Shown: positions 18,195 through 26,755 of the stretch, one piece after another | Numbering within the stretch: the stretch's first letter is position 1 | How the letters are laid out: each line of letters starts with the position of its first letter | DNA from: Azospirillaceae bacterium | GTDB lineage: Bacteria; Pseudomonadota; Alphaproteobacteria; Azospirillales; Azospirillaceae | NCBI GenBank assembly: GCA_031291675.1 | Contig: JARLIO010000019.1 | Location: forward strand, 1-44,165 | Length of the DNA stretch: 44,165 nt | Reading direction: 5' to 3' | The notes under the pieces: model-generated | Databases searched by the model: none | Seen by the model: the letters and a program-made list of their open reading frames with translations, nothing else | Told to the model about the DNA's origin: nothing | Position numbers and translations under genes: made by a program

Positions 18195-19393
18195 CGCGGT
18201 CCCCGCGGCGGCGTCAGGCCGCGATGCTCGGCACAGCCCTCCAGGAAGCCGTGGGCCACCTGATGGAAATTGGGCTCGTCGAGCAGGAAGGCGTCGTGGC
18301 CCTTGTCGGTTTCGACCTCGACGAAACTGACATTGGCCGCGGCGGCATTGAGCGCATGCACGATCGCCCGCGATTCGCGCGACGGAAACAGCCAGTCGCT
18401 GGAAAAGCTGACCAGGCAGAACCGCACCGGCGTGCCCTGGCCGTTGACCCGGAAGGCATTGGCCAGCACGCCGCCATGGTCCGCGGCCAGGTCGAAATAG
18501 TCCATCGCCCGGCTGATATAGAGGTAGGAGTTGGCGTCGAACCGGTCGACAAAGGTGATGCCCTGGTGGCGCAGATAGCTTTCGACCTGGAATTCGGCGT
18601 CGAAGCCGTAGGTGATGCCCTTGCGGTCCTGCAGCGAGCGGCCGAATTTGCGGTGCAGCGCGGTTTCCGACAGATAGGTGATATGGGCGGCCATGCGCGC
18701 CACGGCGAGGCCGGCGTGCGGCCGCTTGTCGAGGATCTGATACGCGCCGCCGCACCAGTCGGGATCGGCCATGATCGCCTGGCGCCCGACCTCGTTGAAA
18801 GCGATATTCTGGGCGGAATGGCGGGCCGCGGTCGCGATCGGCATGCAGGAGAACACATGCTCGGGATAGCGCGAGGCCCATTCCAGCACCTGCATGCCGC
18901 CCATCGAGCCGCCGATGACGCAGAACAGCTTGTCGATGCCCAGATGGTCGATCAGCAGTTTCTGGGCCCGGACCATGTCGGGGATCGTGATCACGGGAAA
19001 GTTCAGGCCGTAGGGCGAACCGGTCGCCGGATCGATGTCCTGGGGGCCGGTGGTGCCCATGCAGCCGCCGATCACGTTGCTGCAGATCACGAAATAGCGG
19101 TTGGTGTCGACCGGCAGACCCGGCCCGACCAGTATCGACCACCAGCCCGGCTTGCCGGTGATCGGATGCCGGTCGATCACGAACTGGTCGCCGGTCAGGG
19201 CGTGACAGATCAGGATCGCATTGGAGCGGTCGGCGTTCAGCGTGCCATAGGTGCGATAGGCCATGGTGAACGGGCCCAGGGCGGCGCCGCAATCCAGCGG
19301 CATGGGCGGGTCCTGGCCGAGCATCACCCGCTCACCCGGCACGGTCGGGCTGTCGGCGGCTGATGATCGGGGAAAGGACGGGACAGCAGACAT
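18191..19393 (-). CDS. metX: Homoserine O-acetyltransferase MetX
   Basis: MetX transfers an acyl group (acetyl, or succinyl in some proteobacteria) to L-homoserine, the first committed step of methionine synthesis. The alpha/beta-hydrolase fold protein has [26 protein letters not shown], the nucleophile elbow [14 protein letters not shown], and the C-terminal catalytic Asp/His around [12 protein letters not shown] and [12 protein letters not shown]. The start at 19393 gives 400 aa; an upstream Met at 19459 would lie on the promoter. Substrate preference cannot be assigned with certainty. It overlaps metW by 4 bp. Confidence 0.94.
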   Translation of the reverse strand: MSAVPSFPRSSAADSPTVPGERVMLGQDPPMPLDCGAALGPFTMAYRTYGTLNADRSNAILICHALTGDQFVIDRHPITGKPGWWSILVGPGLPVDTNRYFVICSNVIGGCMGTTGPQDIDPATGSPYGLNFPVITIPDMVRAQKLLIDHLGIDKLFCVIGGSMGGMQVLEWASRYPEHVFSCMPIATAARHSAQNIAFNEVGRQAIMADPDWCGGAYQILDKRPHAGLAVARMAAHITYLSETALHRKFGRSLQDRKGITYGFDAEFQVESYLRHQGITFVDRFDANSYLYISRAMDYFDLAADHGGVLANAFRVNGQGTPVRFCLVSFSSDWLFPSRESRAIVHALNAAAANVSFVEVETDKGHDAFLLDEPNFHQVAHGFLEGCAEHRGLTPPRGPR

Positions 19394-19429
19394 GATGCGC
19401 GCGCAACCATCACGGAGGGCAGGACCGGA

Positions 19430-19459
19430 TAGGTAGGGATCGTCCTCGAGGGGTGTCAA
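19430..19459 (-). promoter_or_regulatory. Probable metX promoter
   Basis: On the minus strand a perfect TTGACA (19459-19454) is 18 bp from TACCTA (19435-19430), placing the start of transcription about 30 nt before the metX ATG at 19393. I see no clear SAM riboswitch in the short leader. Confidence 0.5.
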
Positions 19460-19467
19460 CGTTTTCT

Positions 19468-19496
19468 TTGATTTTGCGGCGACCCCAGCTTACTAC
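19468..19496 (+). promoter_or_regulatory. Possible promoter of the chorismate mutase operon
   Basis: On the plus strand TTGATT (19468-19473) is followed after 17 bp by TACTAC (19491-19496), about 35 nt before the chorismate mutase start. The match to the -10 consensus is moderate. The site is back to back with the metX promoter. Confidence 0.4.
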
Positions 19497-19529
19497 TATC
19501 CGGCTTTCCCAGGCCCTGACCCCATAGAG

Positions 19530-20402
19530 ATGTCAACGACCAGTCCCACACTCAATGAAATTCGGCTCGAGATCGATTCCGTCGACGACGCCGTTCATGA
19601 CCTGTTGATGAGGCGCTGTCAGCTTGTCGAAGCGGCCGGCCACATCGCCGCGGGCGGGGGCCTCGTGCGCCCGGGCCGGGAGGCCATGATCATGCGCCGC
19701 CTGATCGCGCGCCATCACGGCAATTTTCCGGTGCCGGTGCTGGCGCGGATGTGGCGCGAGATGGTGTCGGGCCTGAACTGGCTGCAGGGCCCGTTGGCCG
19801 TTGCCGTCTATGCGCCTGAGGATCGCCGTGGCTTCTGGGATATCGCCCGCGACCACTATGGCAGCCAGGTGCCGATGTTCGCCGTCAACACCGCGATCGC
19901 GGCGGTGCGTGCCGTGGCCGAAGGGACCGCCACCGTGGCCGTGGTGCCCTGTCCCGAGGATGATGATGGCGAGCCCTGGTGGCCGGCGCTGATGGGCGAC
20001 GATGGCAAGGTGCCGCGGGTGACCGCCCGGTTGCCCTTTTGCGGCCGGGGCAATGCCCGGGGCGATGATCGCGATGCGCTGGCGCTAAGCAGGCAGGGGC
20101 ATGACCCGACCGGCGATGACCGGACCCTGCTGGCGATCGAGCTGTCGCAGGATATGAGCCGTGGCCGGCTCAAGGACGCGCTGGAGGGCGCCGGGATGAA
20201 ACCGGTGGCGTTCCGCAGTCCGATGATCGCGGAACGCGGCGGCCGCTCTTTGCATCTGGTCGAGGTCGCCGACTATATCGACGCGGGCAGTCCCGATCTC
20301 GCCCGGCTGCGCCAGCGGACCGGTGATCTGTTGCAGTATTTGATTCCAATCGGGGGCTACGCCGTTCCGATTGCAATGACCAAGGACCCCCGAAAGTCAT
20401 AG
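19530..20402 (+). CDS. Chorismate mutase with degenerate PheA-like C-terminal part
   Basis: The N-terminal ~90 residues form an AroQ-type chorismate mutase domain: LNEIRLEIDSVDDAVHDLLMRRCQLVE, then VRPGREAMIMRRLIARH and MWREMVSG, converting chorismate to prephenate. The rest (about 95-290) follows the layout of prephenate dehydratase plus ACT domain: FWDIARDHYGSQVPMFAVNT, VRAVAEGTATVAVVP, then a beta-alpha unit TLLAIELSQDMSRGRLKDALEGAGM and SLHLVEVADYID. However, I do not see the Thr-Arg-Phe catalytic motif of dehydratases, so this part is probably regulatory or inactive. It heads an aromatic amino-acid operon with an aminotransferase and a dehydrogenase. Confidence 0.82.
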   Translation: MSTTSPTLNEIRLEIDSVDDAVHDLLMRRCQLVEAAGHIAAGGGLVRPGREAMIMRRLIARHHGNFPVPVLARMWREMVSGLNWLQGPLAVAVYAPEDRRGFWDIARDHYGSQVPMFAVNTAIAAVRAVAEGTATVAVVPCPEDDDGEPWWPALMGDDGKVPRVTARLPFCGRGNARGDDRDALALSRQGHDPTGDDRTLLAIELSQDMSRGRLKDALEGAGMKPVAFRSPMIAERGGRSLHLVEVADYIDAGSPDLARLRQRTGDLLQYLIPIGGYAVPIAMTKDPRKS

Positions 20403-20465
20403 TCGGCGACCGGTGTCGCCGGCGCGTCCTCCGCACCTTCCCTCGGATTATTCAAGAGCAGGTCC

Positions 20466-21581
20466 ATGGCAGCTCCGGCGCCCCGTCCGGGCATTCTCGA
20501 CATCGCCCCCTATATCGGTGGCGAATCCTCCGCACCGGGTGTCAACCGTTTGATCCGGCTGGCCTCGAACGAAGGGGCTCACGGGCCCAGCCCGCATGCC
20601 GTGGCCGCTTATACCCGTGATGCCGAGGCCATCCACCGCTATCCCGACGGCGGCGCGACCCGTCTGCGCACCGCGTTGGGGCGGAAATGGGGCCTTGATG
20701 CCCAGCGGATCGTCGTCGGCTGTGGTTCGGATGAGCTGATCGGCCTGCTGTGCCGCGCCTATGCCGGGCCGGGCGACGAGGTGCTGCATAGTGCCCATGG
20801 CTTCCTGATGTATCCGATCGCGGCGCACACCGTCGGGGCGACGCCGATGGCGGCCCCGGAGCATGACCTGACGACCGATGTCGACGCGATCCTGGCGCAG
20901 GTCACGGACCGGACGCGGATCGTGTTTCTGGCCAATCCCAACAATCCGACCGGCAGCTATCTGCCGGCGGCGGAGATGGCGCGCCTGCATGCCGGTCTGC
21001 CCGGCGATGTCCTGCTGGTGATCGACGCGGCCTATGCCGAATATGTCGACCGGCCGGATTACGAGCCGGGGATCGCCCTGGTCGAGGCCCATGACAATGT
21101 GGTCATGACCCGAACCTTCTCCAAGATTTACGCCCTGGGCGGGTTGCGGCTGGGCTGGGCCTATTGTCCGGCGGCGATCGCCGACGTGCTGAACCGGGTG
21201 CGCGGGCCGTTCAATGTCGGCGCGCCGGCCCTGGCGGCTGGTCTTGCGGCGCTGGAGGATCACGATTTTGTCGCGATGTCGCAGCGTCACAACGATACCT
21301 GGCGGGCGTGGTTCAGCGCCCAGGTGACGGCGCTGGGGCTGCGCGCCTATCCGTCGGTGACGAATTTCGTGCTGATCGGGTTCCCGGGATCGGGCGATGC
21401 CCCGGACCGCGGTGCGCGGGCGGCCGAGGCGGCGCGGCAATTCCTGAAGCGCCATGGCATCCTGGTCCGGCAGATGGGGGCCTATGGGCTGGCTGACTGC
21501 CTGCGGGTCACGATCGGGCGCGAGGACGAAATGCGCGCGGTGGTCGAGGTTCTTGGTCGGTTCCTGGCCGAACCGTCATGA
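20466..21581 (+). CDS. hisC: Histidinol-phosphate/aromatic aminotransferase (HisC type)
   Basis: A 371-aa class I/II PLP-dependent aminotransferase of the HisC family. Visible landmarks are RLASNEGAHGPSPHAV, YPDGGATRLRTALG, GCGSDELIGLL, FLANPNNPTGSYLP, VIDAAYAEYVDR, and TRTFSKIYALGGLRLGW with PLP lysine Lys220. Its place between chorismate mutase and a prephenate/arogenate dehydrogenase suggests it works on aromatic keto acids, either alone or in addition to histidine synthesis. The start MAAPAPRPGILDIAPYIGG is usual for the family. Its stop overlaps the next gene by 4 bp. Confidence 0.94.
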   Translation: MAAPAPRPGILDIAPYIGGESSAPGVNRLIRLASNEGAHGPSPHAVAAYTRDAEAIHRYPDGGATRLRTALGRKWGLDAQRIVVGCGSDELIGLLCRAYAGPGDEVLHSAHGFLMYPIAAHTVGATPMAAPEHDLTTDVDAILAQVTDRTRIVFLANPNNPTGSYLPAAEMARLHAGLPGDVLLVIDAAYAEYVDRPDYEPGIALVEAHDNVVMTRTFSKIYALGGLRLGWAYCPAAIADVLNRVRGPFNVGAPALAAGLAALEDHDFVAMSQRHNDTWRAWFSAQVTALGLRAYPSVTNFVLIGFPGSGDAPDRGARAAEAARQFLKRHGILVRQMGAYGLADCLRVTIGREDEMRAVVEVLGRFLAEPS

Positions 21582-22465
21582 GCGACGACGTGTTGTTCGA
21601 CCGCGTCGCCCTGATCGGCATCGGGCTGATCGGGTCGTCACTGGCGCGGGCGATGAAGCAGTTCGGCCTGGCGCGCGACATCACCTGTTCGGCGCGCAGC
21701 CAGGCCAGTCGCGACAAGGCGTTGGAACTGGGGCTGGTCAGCCGGGCGTCGGCGGACGCGGCCTCGGTCGCGGCGGATGCCGATCTGGTCGTGCTGTGCA
21801 CCCCCGTCGGAACCTATGCGGGCCTCGCGGCGGAGATCGCGCCGGTGCTGCGCCCGGGTACGATCGTCAGCGATGTCGGCTCGGTCAAGATGGCGGTGGT
21901 CCAGGATGTTGCGCCGCTGTTGCCCGAGGGTGTGCCTTTCGTCCCGGCGCATCCGATCGCCGGCACCGAGTTTTCCGGCCCTGAATCGGGCTTTGCCGAG
22001 CTGTTTCGCGGGCGCTGGTGCCTGCTGACCCCCCCGGAGGGGACCGATCCCGTCGCGGTCGAGAAGGTCGCGGAACTGTGGCGGCGCTGTGGCTCGATGG
22101 TCGAGATCATGGATGCCGCCCGGCACGACCGGGTGCTGGCGATCACCTCGCACCTGCCGCATCTGATCGCCTATACCATTGTCGGGACCGCGACCGACCT
22201 TGAAGAGGACACGCGCTCGGAGGTCATCAAGTTCTCGGCCTCGGGCTTTCGTGATTTCACCCGGATCGCGGCTTCGGACCCGGTCATGTGGCGCGACATC
22301 TTTCTGAGCAACCGCGAGGCGGTTCTGGAGGTGATCCAACGCTTCACCGAGGACCTGACCGCCTTGCAACGCGCGATCCGTCGCGGCGAGGGCGACACGC
22401 TGGAGGACCTGTTCACCCGGACGCGGGCGATCCGGCGCAGCATTGTCGACGCGAAGCAGGCCTGA
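21578..22465 (+). CDS. tyrC: Prephenate/arogenate dehydrogenase family protein
   Basis: This NAD(P)-dependent dehydrogenase converts prephenate or arogenate towards tyrosine. The 295-aa protein has an N-terminal Rossmann motif RVALIGIGLIGSSLARAMK, VVLCTPVGTYAGL, SDVGSVKMAVV, and the substrate-binding AHPIAGTEFSGPESG with catalytic-type His. The C-terminal helical domain shows HDRVLAITSHLPHLIAYTIV and FRDFTRIAASDPVMWRDIFLSNRE. The ATG overlaps the hisC stop. Whether prephenate or arogenate is preferred cannot be told from sequence; the tyrC symbol follows usage for this subgroup. Confidence 0.92.
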   Translation: MSDDVLFDRVALIGIGLIGSSLARAMKQFGLARDITCSARSQASRDKALELGLVSRASADAASVAADADLVVLCTPVGTYAGLAAEIAPVLRPGTIVSDVGSVKMAVVQDVAPLLPEGVPFVPAHPIAGTEFSGPESGFAELFRGRWCLLTPPEGTDPVAVEKVAELWRRCGSMVEIMDAARHDRVLAITSHLPHLIAYTIVGTATDLEEDTRSEVIKFSASGFRDFTRIAASDPVMWRDIFLSNREAVLEVIQRFTEDLTALQRAIRRGEGDTLEDLFTRTRAIRRSIVDAKQA

Positions 22466-22534
22466 CCCGTGTCGCGGCGGTCGGGTTGGCGTTCCTGGCG
22501 ATGACAAGGGCGGGTGCGCAGGGGGATTTCCAGG

Positions 22535-22927
22535 ATGAGAGCCGATCTCGACCCGCGCCTGGATGAGCTGACTGAGCGAATTATCGGCGCCGGGTATGCG
22601 GTGGCGAACGAGTTGGGTCACGGCTTTCTGGAGTCGGTTTACCAGAATGCCTTTGTGGAGGAGTTGGCGGTTCGCGGGATGGCGTGCGCTGCCGAGAAAA
22701 CGTTCAAAATATACTATCGGGGGAAGATGGTCGGTCTCTACAAGGCTGATCTTGTGGTTCAGGACACGGTGATCGTGGAGATAAAGGCGATCGACATGCT
22801 GACGAAGGCGCACAGTTCTCAGGTCCTGAATTATCTCAAGGCAAGCCGTTTGCCGGTCGGTCTTCTCTTCAATTTTGGAAGGCCAAGCCTTGAGATAAAG
22901 CGCATCCTTTCTATTGGTGTTCGGTGA
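22535..22927 (+). CDS. GxxExxY protein, PD-(D/E)XK-like
   Basis: A 130-aa member of the GxxExxY family (Pfam PDDEXK_3). The name motif is seen in GHGFLESVYQNAFVEEL (G-F-L-E-S-V-Y). A nuclease-like core follows: LYKADLVVQDTVIVEIKAID, containing Asp and Glu-Ile-Lys as in PD-(D/E)XK enzymes, then SQVLNYLKASRLPVGLLFNFG. The biological role is not established. The ATG at 22535 was chosen over an in-frame Met at 22514. The last codons (SIGVR, stop) lie within a 280-bp element that is duplicated just downstream; the second copy also retains a PIGVR-stop remnant, so gene and element seem to have travelled or duplicated together. Confidence 0.88.
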   Translation: MRADLDPRLDELTERIIGAGYAVANELGHGFLESVYQNAFVEELAVRGMACAAEKTFKIYYRGKMVGLYKADLVVQDTVIVEIKAIDMLTKAHSSQVLNYLKASRLPVGLLFNFGRPSLEIKRILSIGVR

Positions 22928-23190
22928 TCGCAGGTGATCTCGTTCGTGCTTCGTCATGGGTGCGGTGAAAGAGAACACGGATTTCACGGATAATTGTAAT
23001 TACCTGTCGATCGATAGGCCATATTTCGGAATGTGACCTCATTTATATTTAATATGGTTAGCAATGTTGAAATAGATATGACAGTGAAAGACATCTTCAC
23101 TGGCGATAATCCGTGAATCCGTGAAATCCGTGTTCTCTTGTCCCAGAGGCGCGGCCGTCGCCGATATTGTATTTTTGAGGATTGTTGGCG
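22913..23190 (+). repeat. Duplicated AT-rich palindromic element, copy 1
   Basis: This unit starts at the last codons of the GxxExxY gene. It carries 22-bp perfect terminal inverted repeats (22970-22991 and 23117-23138, containing GAACACGGATTTCACGGAT). Between them are an inner hairpin CAGTGAA/TTCACTG (23082-23102), the near-palindrome CCTGTCGATCGATAGG and TAATTGTAATTA, and the unit ends with TTGAGGATTGTTGGCG. The base composition is far richer in AT than the surrounding genes. No protein is encoded. Confidence 0.9.
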
Positions 23191-23215
23191 GAGGGCGCCT
23201 CTCTGAAGGCAGCCC

Positions 23216-23503
23216 ATTGGCGTTCGATGATCGCAGGTAATCTCATTTGTGCTTCGTCATGGGTCCGGTGAAAGAGAACACGGATTTCGCGGATTGGCAC
23301 GGATTTCACGGATAATTGTAATTACCTGTCGATCGATAGGCCATATTTCGGAATGTGACCTCATTGATATTTAATATGGTCAGTAATGTTGAAATAAATA
23401 TAACAGTGAACGACATCTTCACTGCCGGTAATCCGTGAAATCCGTGTTCTCCTGGCCCTGAGGTGCGGCCGCCGCCGATATCGTTTTTTGAGGATTGTTG
23501 GCG
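23216..23503 (+). repeat. Duplicated AT-rich palindromic element, copy 2
   Basis: A direct second copy, 25 bp after the first, starting ATTGGCGTTCGATGA (a remnant of the GxxExxY 3' end) and ending TTGAGGATTGTTGGCG. It has an additional ~18-bp tandem unit (CACGGATTTCGCGGATTGG) near the left arm. The inner hairpin CAGTGAA/TTCACTG is kept exactly (23404-23424) while its loop differs. The right arm is at 23431-23451. The gap from 22928 to 23560 contains these two copies and no other gene. Confidence 0.9.
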
Positions 23504-23560
23504 TTTCCCCTGCCAATGACGGTCACCGACAGCCGTTTTTCACAAAACGCGATACCAGGG

Positions 23561-24115
23561 TCATACCGCGGGCGGTGGGTTGGTTAGAGGATAGTCCTGG
23601 AGCGGCCGGTAGATCGGTCCGTGGCGGCCATTGCAGCTTTCGAACAGCGTGAAGCGATCGGCGGCGATCGGACCAGCCTGGAACAGTGCCCGCTCGCCGA
23701 GAAAGCGGCCGACGCGGTCGGCGTCGGGATTATGGAGCCGGGCCAGCGTGATATGCGGGGCGTAGCGCCGCGCCTCGGGGGCGAGGCCGACCCGGACCAG
23801 GGCCGACTCGATCTTGAGGTGCAGGTGATCCAGCGCCGGGTTGGGCCGCACCCCCGCCCACAAGACCCGCGGTTTGGCGCCATTGCCGAAATGGCCCACG
23901 CCTTCCAGCCAGAAAACCCATCCCGGGGCCTCGACCGTGGTCAGCGCGGTATCGATCTCGGCCGCGACACCCTGGTCGACGTCGCCGACGAAGCGCAGGG
24001 TCAGGTGAAAATTGTCGGGTGGCGTCCAACTTGCCCCGGGGACCCCACCACCCAGGCCCGCGAGGTGGGCCCGGATGGCTTCAGGCAGAGCAAGCGCGAC
24101 AAAAAGGCGAATCAT
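23561..24115 (-). CDS. thpR: RNA 2',3'-cyclic phosphodiesterase ThpR (2H family)
   Basis: A 184-aa 2H phosphoesterase of the ThpR/LigT family, which opens 2',3'-cyclic phosphate RNA ends to 2'-phosphate and can ligate tRNA halves in vitro. It starts RLFVALALPEAIRAHL and has the two HxTx motifs: FHLTLRFVGDV and HITLARL. Also typical are KPRVLWAGVRPNPALDHLH and the LFES segment near the end. The length fits the family. It stands alone between the repeat region and the aldo-keto reductase. Confidence 0.94.
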   Translation of the reverse strand: MIRLFVALALPEAIRAHLAGLGGGVPGASWTPPDNFHLTLRFVGDVDQGVAAEIDTALTTVEAPGWVFWLEGVGHFGNGAKPRVLWAGVRPNPALDHLHLKIESALVRVGLAPEARRYAPHITLARLHNPDADRVGRFLGERALFQAGPIAADRFTLFESCNGRHGPIYRPLQDYPLTNPPPAV

Positions 24116-24160
24116 GGCCGTTCCGCATGAGGCCCCGATCCAAAGGCTGCGGCGATCGGC

Positions 24161-25201
24161 TCAGGGACAGGGGTTGGGGAAACGTTGATGGACCGTCTCG
24201 ATCGCCGCCAGCACTTCGGGCGACAGGGTCAGATCAAAGGCGTCGATGTTGCTTTTCAGTTGAGCAAGGCTGGTGGCGCCGATGATCGTCGCGGTGACGA
24301 AGGGTTGCTGATGCACGAAGGCCAGGGCCATCTGTGTCGGCTCCAGCCCATGGCGCCGCGCGACATCGATATAGGCAGCCGTCGCCGCGTCGGCGTTGAC
24401 GGTATCGTAGCGGGAGCGGCGTTGATCGATCGCCCGGCGGCTTCCTGCAGGGATGGCGCCATCGAGATATTTACCCGACAGCGTGCCGGCGGCCAGCGGC
24501 GCGTAGGCCAGCAATCCGACCTGCTCGTAATGGCTGATCTCGGCCTGGGCGGTCTCGAAGGTTCGGTTCAGCAGGCTATAGGCGTTCTGAATGGTGGCGA
24601 TGCGTGTCAGGCCCATCTGCTCGGACAGCTTCAGGAAGCTCATCGTACCCCAGGCGGTCTCGTTGGACAGGCCGATATGGCGGATCTTGCCATCACGGAC
24701 CAGGCCGTCGAGTGCGACCAGGGTCTCAGCCAGGGGTGTCGCCGCGGCGTCATCGCTGATCTGGTAGTCCCGCACCCCGAAACGGTTGGTGCTGCGGTCC
24801 GGCCAATGGATCTGGTACAGGTCGATATAGTCCGTGCCAAGCCGCTGCAGGCTGGCCTCAAGCGCGGCGACGATGTTGCGTCGGTCGAGACAGGCCTTGC
24901 CATCACGGACCCAGGGGAACGCCGGCGAGCGCCCGATCACTTTGGAGGTCAGAACGATGCGGTCGCGGCCGCCATGCTGTCTGAACCAGGTGCCGATGAT
25001 CCGTTCGGTGGCGCCGTACGTGTCGGCTTGTGGCGGGATGGCGTACATCTCCGCGGTGTCCCAGAAAGTGACACCGCGCTCCAGGGCCTCGTCCATTTGG
25101 GCGTGACCTTCGGCTTCGCTGTTCTGTCGGCCCCAGGTCATGGTGCCCAGGCAAATGGCGCTCACGGTCAGGTTGGTGGTTCCAAGGCGACGCATTTCCA
25201 T
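24161..25201 (-). CDS. tas: Tas-like NADP(H)-dependent aldo-keto reductase
   Basis: The 346-aa protein strongly resembles E. coli Tas: SAICLGTMTWGRQNSEAEGHAQMDEAL, FWDTAEMYAIPPQADTYGATERIIG, LTSKVIG, CLDRRNIVAALEASLQRLGTDYIDLYQIHWPDRSTN. The catalytic tetrad residues Asp, Tyr, Lys and His are visible in those motifs. The C-terminal part has YAPLAAGTLSGKYLDG and MALAFVHQQPFVTATIIGATS. The natural substrate is not known; Tas was found as a suppressor of tyrosine starvation in E. coli, which is interesting next to the aromatic block but not proof. The ATG at 25201 is preferred over an upstream TTG at 25204. Confidence 0.92.
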   Translation of the reverse strand: MEMRRLGTTNLTVSAICLGTMTWGRQNSEAEGHAQMDEALERGVTFWDTAEMYAIPPQADTYGATERIIGTWFRQHGGRDRIVLTSKVIGRSPAFPWVRDGKACLDRRNIVAALEASLQRLGTDYIDLYQIHWPDRSTNRFGVRDYQISDDAAATPLAETLVALDGLVRDGKIRHIGLSNETAWGTMSFLKLSEQMGLTRIATIQNAYSLLNRTFETAQAEISHYEQVGLLAYAPLAAGTLSGKYLDGAIPAGSRRAIDQRRSRYDTVNADAATAAYIDVARRHGLEPTQMALAFVHQQPFVTATIIGATSLAQLKSNIDAFDLTLSPEVLAAIETVHQRFPNPCP

Positions 25202-25272
25202 CAATTCGGTCTCTTCAGCAGGTTATTGGGGCAAGGTCCGAGCGCAGGGAACAGGGGCCGGGCTTCAAGCGA

Positions 25273-25941
25273 TCAATCGTGGCGGCCGACCAGGGCCACG
25301 ACGCTGGGCAGGATTTTGCTGACAACGACGCGTACGCCATCGGTGTTGGGGTGAAGCCCGTCGTTCTGGTTGAGGTGCGGTTCGGTTGCGACGCCGTCCA
25401 GAAAGAACGGGTATAGCGGGACACCATATTTGCGGGCAAGGTCAGGAAAAATGCTGTTAAAGGCTTGGGCGTAGTCGGAGCCGAGATTGGGTGGCGCATA
25501 CATCCCGGCCAGCAGCACCGGGATGTGGCGCCCGGTCAGGGCCGCCAGCAGGTGGTCGAGATTGGCGCGGGTCACCGCCGGGTCGAGGGCGCGCAAGGCG
25601 TCGTTGGACCCCAGTTCCAGCAGAACGGCGTCGGGATGGTCGGCGAGGCTCCAGTCCAGCCGGCTCACCCCGCCGGCGGTGGTATCGCCGGCGACACCGG
25701 CGTTGATGACCTCGACGTCGAGGCCCTGTTGCTGAAGCGCGATCTGAAGTTGCGCCGTGAATCCGTCCGCCGGGGCCAGGCCATAGCCGGAGGTCAGGCT
25801 GTCGCCAAAGGCCAACAGCCGCGTGACCGTTGCGGCCCGGACGTCACCGGCCATGCCGGCCAGCGCTGTCGCAGCAAACAGCCATGAAACCACCACTGTG
25901 AAAAGCCGCCGGCCTGTGCCATATGGCCTGCCGAGGGGCAC
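25273..25941 (-). CDS. tesA: Arylesterase/lysophospholipase, TesA-like SGNH hydrolase
   Basis: A secreted or periplasmic SGNH hydrolase like E. coli TesA. After an N-terminal signal-like segment (RRLFTVVVSWLFAATALAGMAGDVRA) come block I LLAFGDSLTSGYGL with nucleophile Ser, block II NAGVAGDTTAGG, block III LELGSNDAL, and block V DGLHPN with the catalytic Asp and His. The GTG at 25941 is chosen because it leaves 46 bp to the divergent ABC gene; an ATG at 25989 is possible but would overlap that gene's start on the opposite strand. The divergent pairing with a YbbA-like ATPase matches the tesA/ybbA layout of other proteobacteria. Confidence 0.9.
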   Translation of the reverse strand: MPLGRPYGTGRRLFTVVVSWLFAATALAGMAGDVRAATVTRLLAFGDSLTSGYGLAPADGFTAQLQIALQQQGLDVEVINAGVAGDTTAGGVSRLDWSLADHPDAVLLELGSNDALRALDPAVTRANLDHLLAALTGRHIPVLLAGMYAPPNLGSDYAQAFNSIFPDLARKYGVPLYPFFLDGVATEPHLNQNDGLHPNTDGVRVVVSKILPSVVALVGRHD

Positions 25942-25987
25942 CGCGTGGCTGTGGTGCCCGGCCCGCGTTCGGGAAAGACGCGTCACC

Positions 25988-26755
25988 ATGTCTCTGCTGC
26001 CTCATCATCCTCAACCCGATCATCAACCGCCCGACCAGCGTGTCGCGGGCTCTCAATCGATCGTAGAGCTTGCCGGGGTGGAGCTGCAATTGCCCAGCGC
26101 GGCCGGCATCGTTCCAATTCTGCGCGGGATCGACTTGACGGTCTCAGCGGGCGAGACGCTCAGCATCGTTGGTCCTTCCGGTTCCGGTAAATCAACGCTG
26201 ATGATGATCATGGCCGGACTGGAACGGCCGAGCCGGGGACGTGTCTGCGTCGCCGGCCAGGACCTCGCGACGCTCGACGAAGATGGTCTGGCTCGCTTCC
26301 GCCGAGATCATGTGGGGATCGTGTTCCAGGCTTTCCACCTGATCCCAACGATGTCGGCGCTGGAAAATGTCGCTGTTCCGCTGGAGTTCGCCGGGGTTCA
26401 TGACGCCTTCGAGCGCGCCCGTCATGCCCTGTCCCTGGTCGGGCTGGGCCATCGTCTGGCGCATTATCCCGGGCAGTTATCCGGCGGGGAACAGCAACGG
26501 ACCGCGTTGGCCCGGGCCGTGGTCGGCGAACCCGCGCTGATCCTCGCCGACGAACCGACCGGCAATCTCGACGCCGAAAGCGGCGCCCAGGTGATCGGGT
26601 TGCTGTTCGATCTGGTCGCGCGGCGGGGGACCACGCTGATTTTGATCACGCATGATTCGGCCTTGGCGGCGCGATGCCAAAGGACCCTGCCGTTGCGCGA
26701 CGGCCGCGTCGCACTCATGCCGGTCGTGGTCTCCGACCGCGTCGCGGCGGATTGA
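25988..26755 (+). CDS. ybbA: ABC transporter ATP-binding protein (YbbA/LolD-like)
   Basis: A 255-aa ATPase of the MacB/LolD/YbbA group. It has Walker A GPSGSGKST (from residue 62), the Q-loop VFQAFHLIPTMSALENV, signature LSGGEQQRTALARAV (from residue 164), Walker B LILADEPTGNLD and the switch ITHD. The N-terminal ~30 residues are a poorly conserved His/Pro/Gln-rich extension. The stop overlaps the permease start by one base (TGATG), so they form a transporter pair. The substrate is unknown; in E. coli the homologous pair neighbours tesA as here. Confidence 0.92.
   Translation: MSLLPHHPQPDHQPPDQRVAGSQSIVELAGVELQLPSAAGIVPILRGIDLTVSAGETLSIVGPSGSGKSTLMMIMAGLERPSRGRVCVAGQDLATLDEDGLARFRRDHVGIVFQAFHLIPTMSALENVAVPLEFAGVHDAFERARHALSLVGLGHRLAHYPGQLSGGEQQRTALARAVVGEPALILADEPTGNLDAESGAQVIGLLFDLVARRGTTLILITHDSALAARCQRTLPLRDGRVALMPVVVSDRVAAD

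Noticed and set aside
19394-19529. SAM riboswitch ahead of metX
   Set aside because: I looked for SAM-II-like conserved stems and loops on the minus strand and found none; a simple promoter explains the region.
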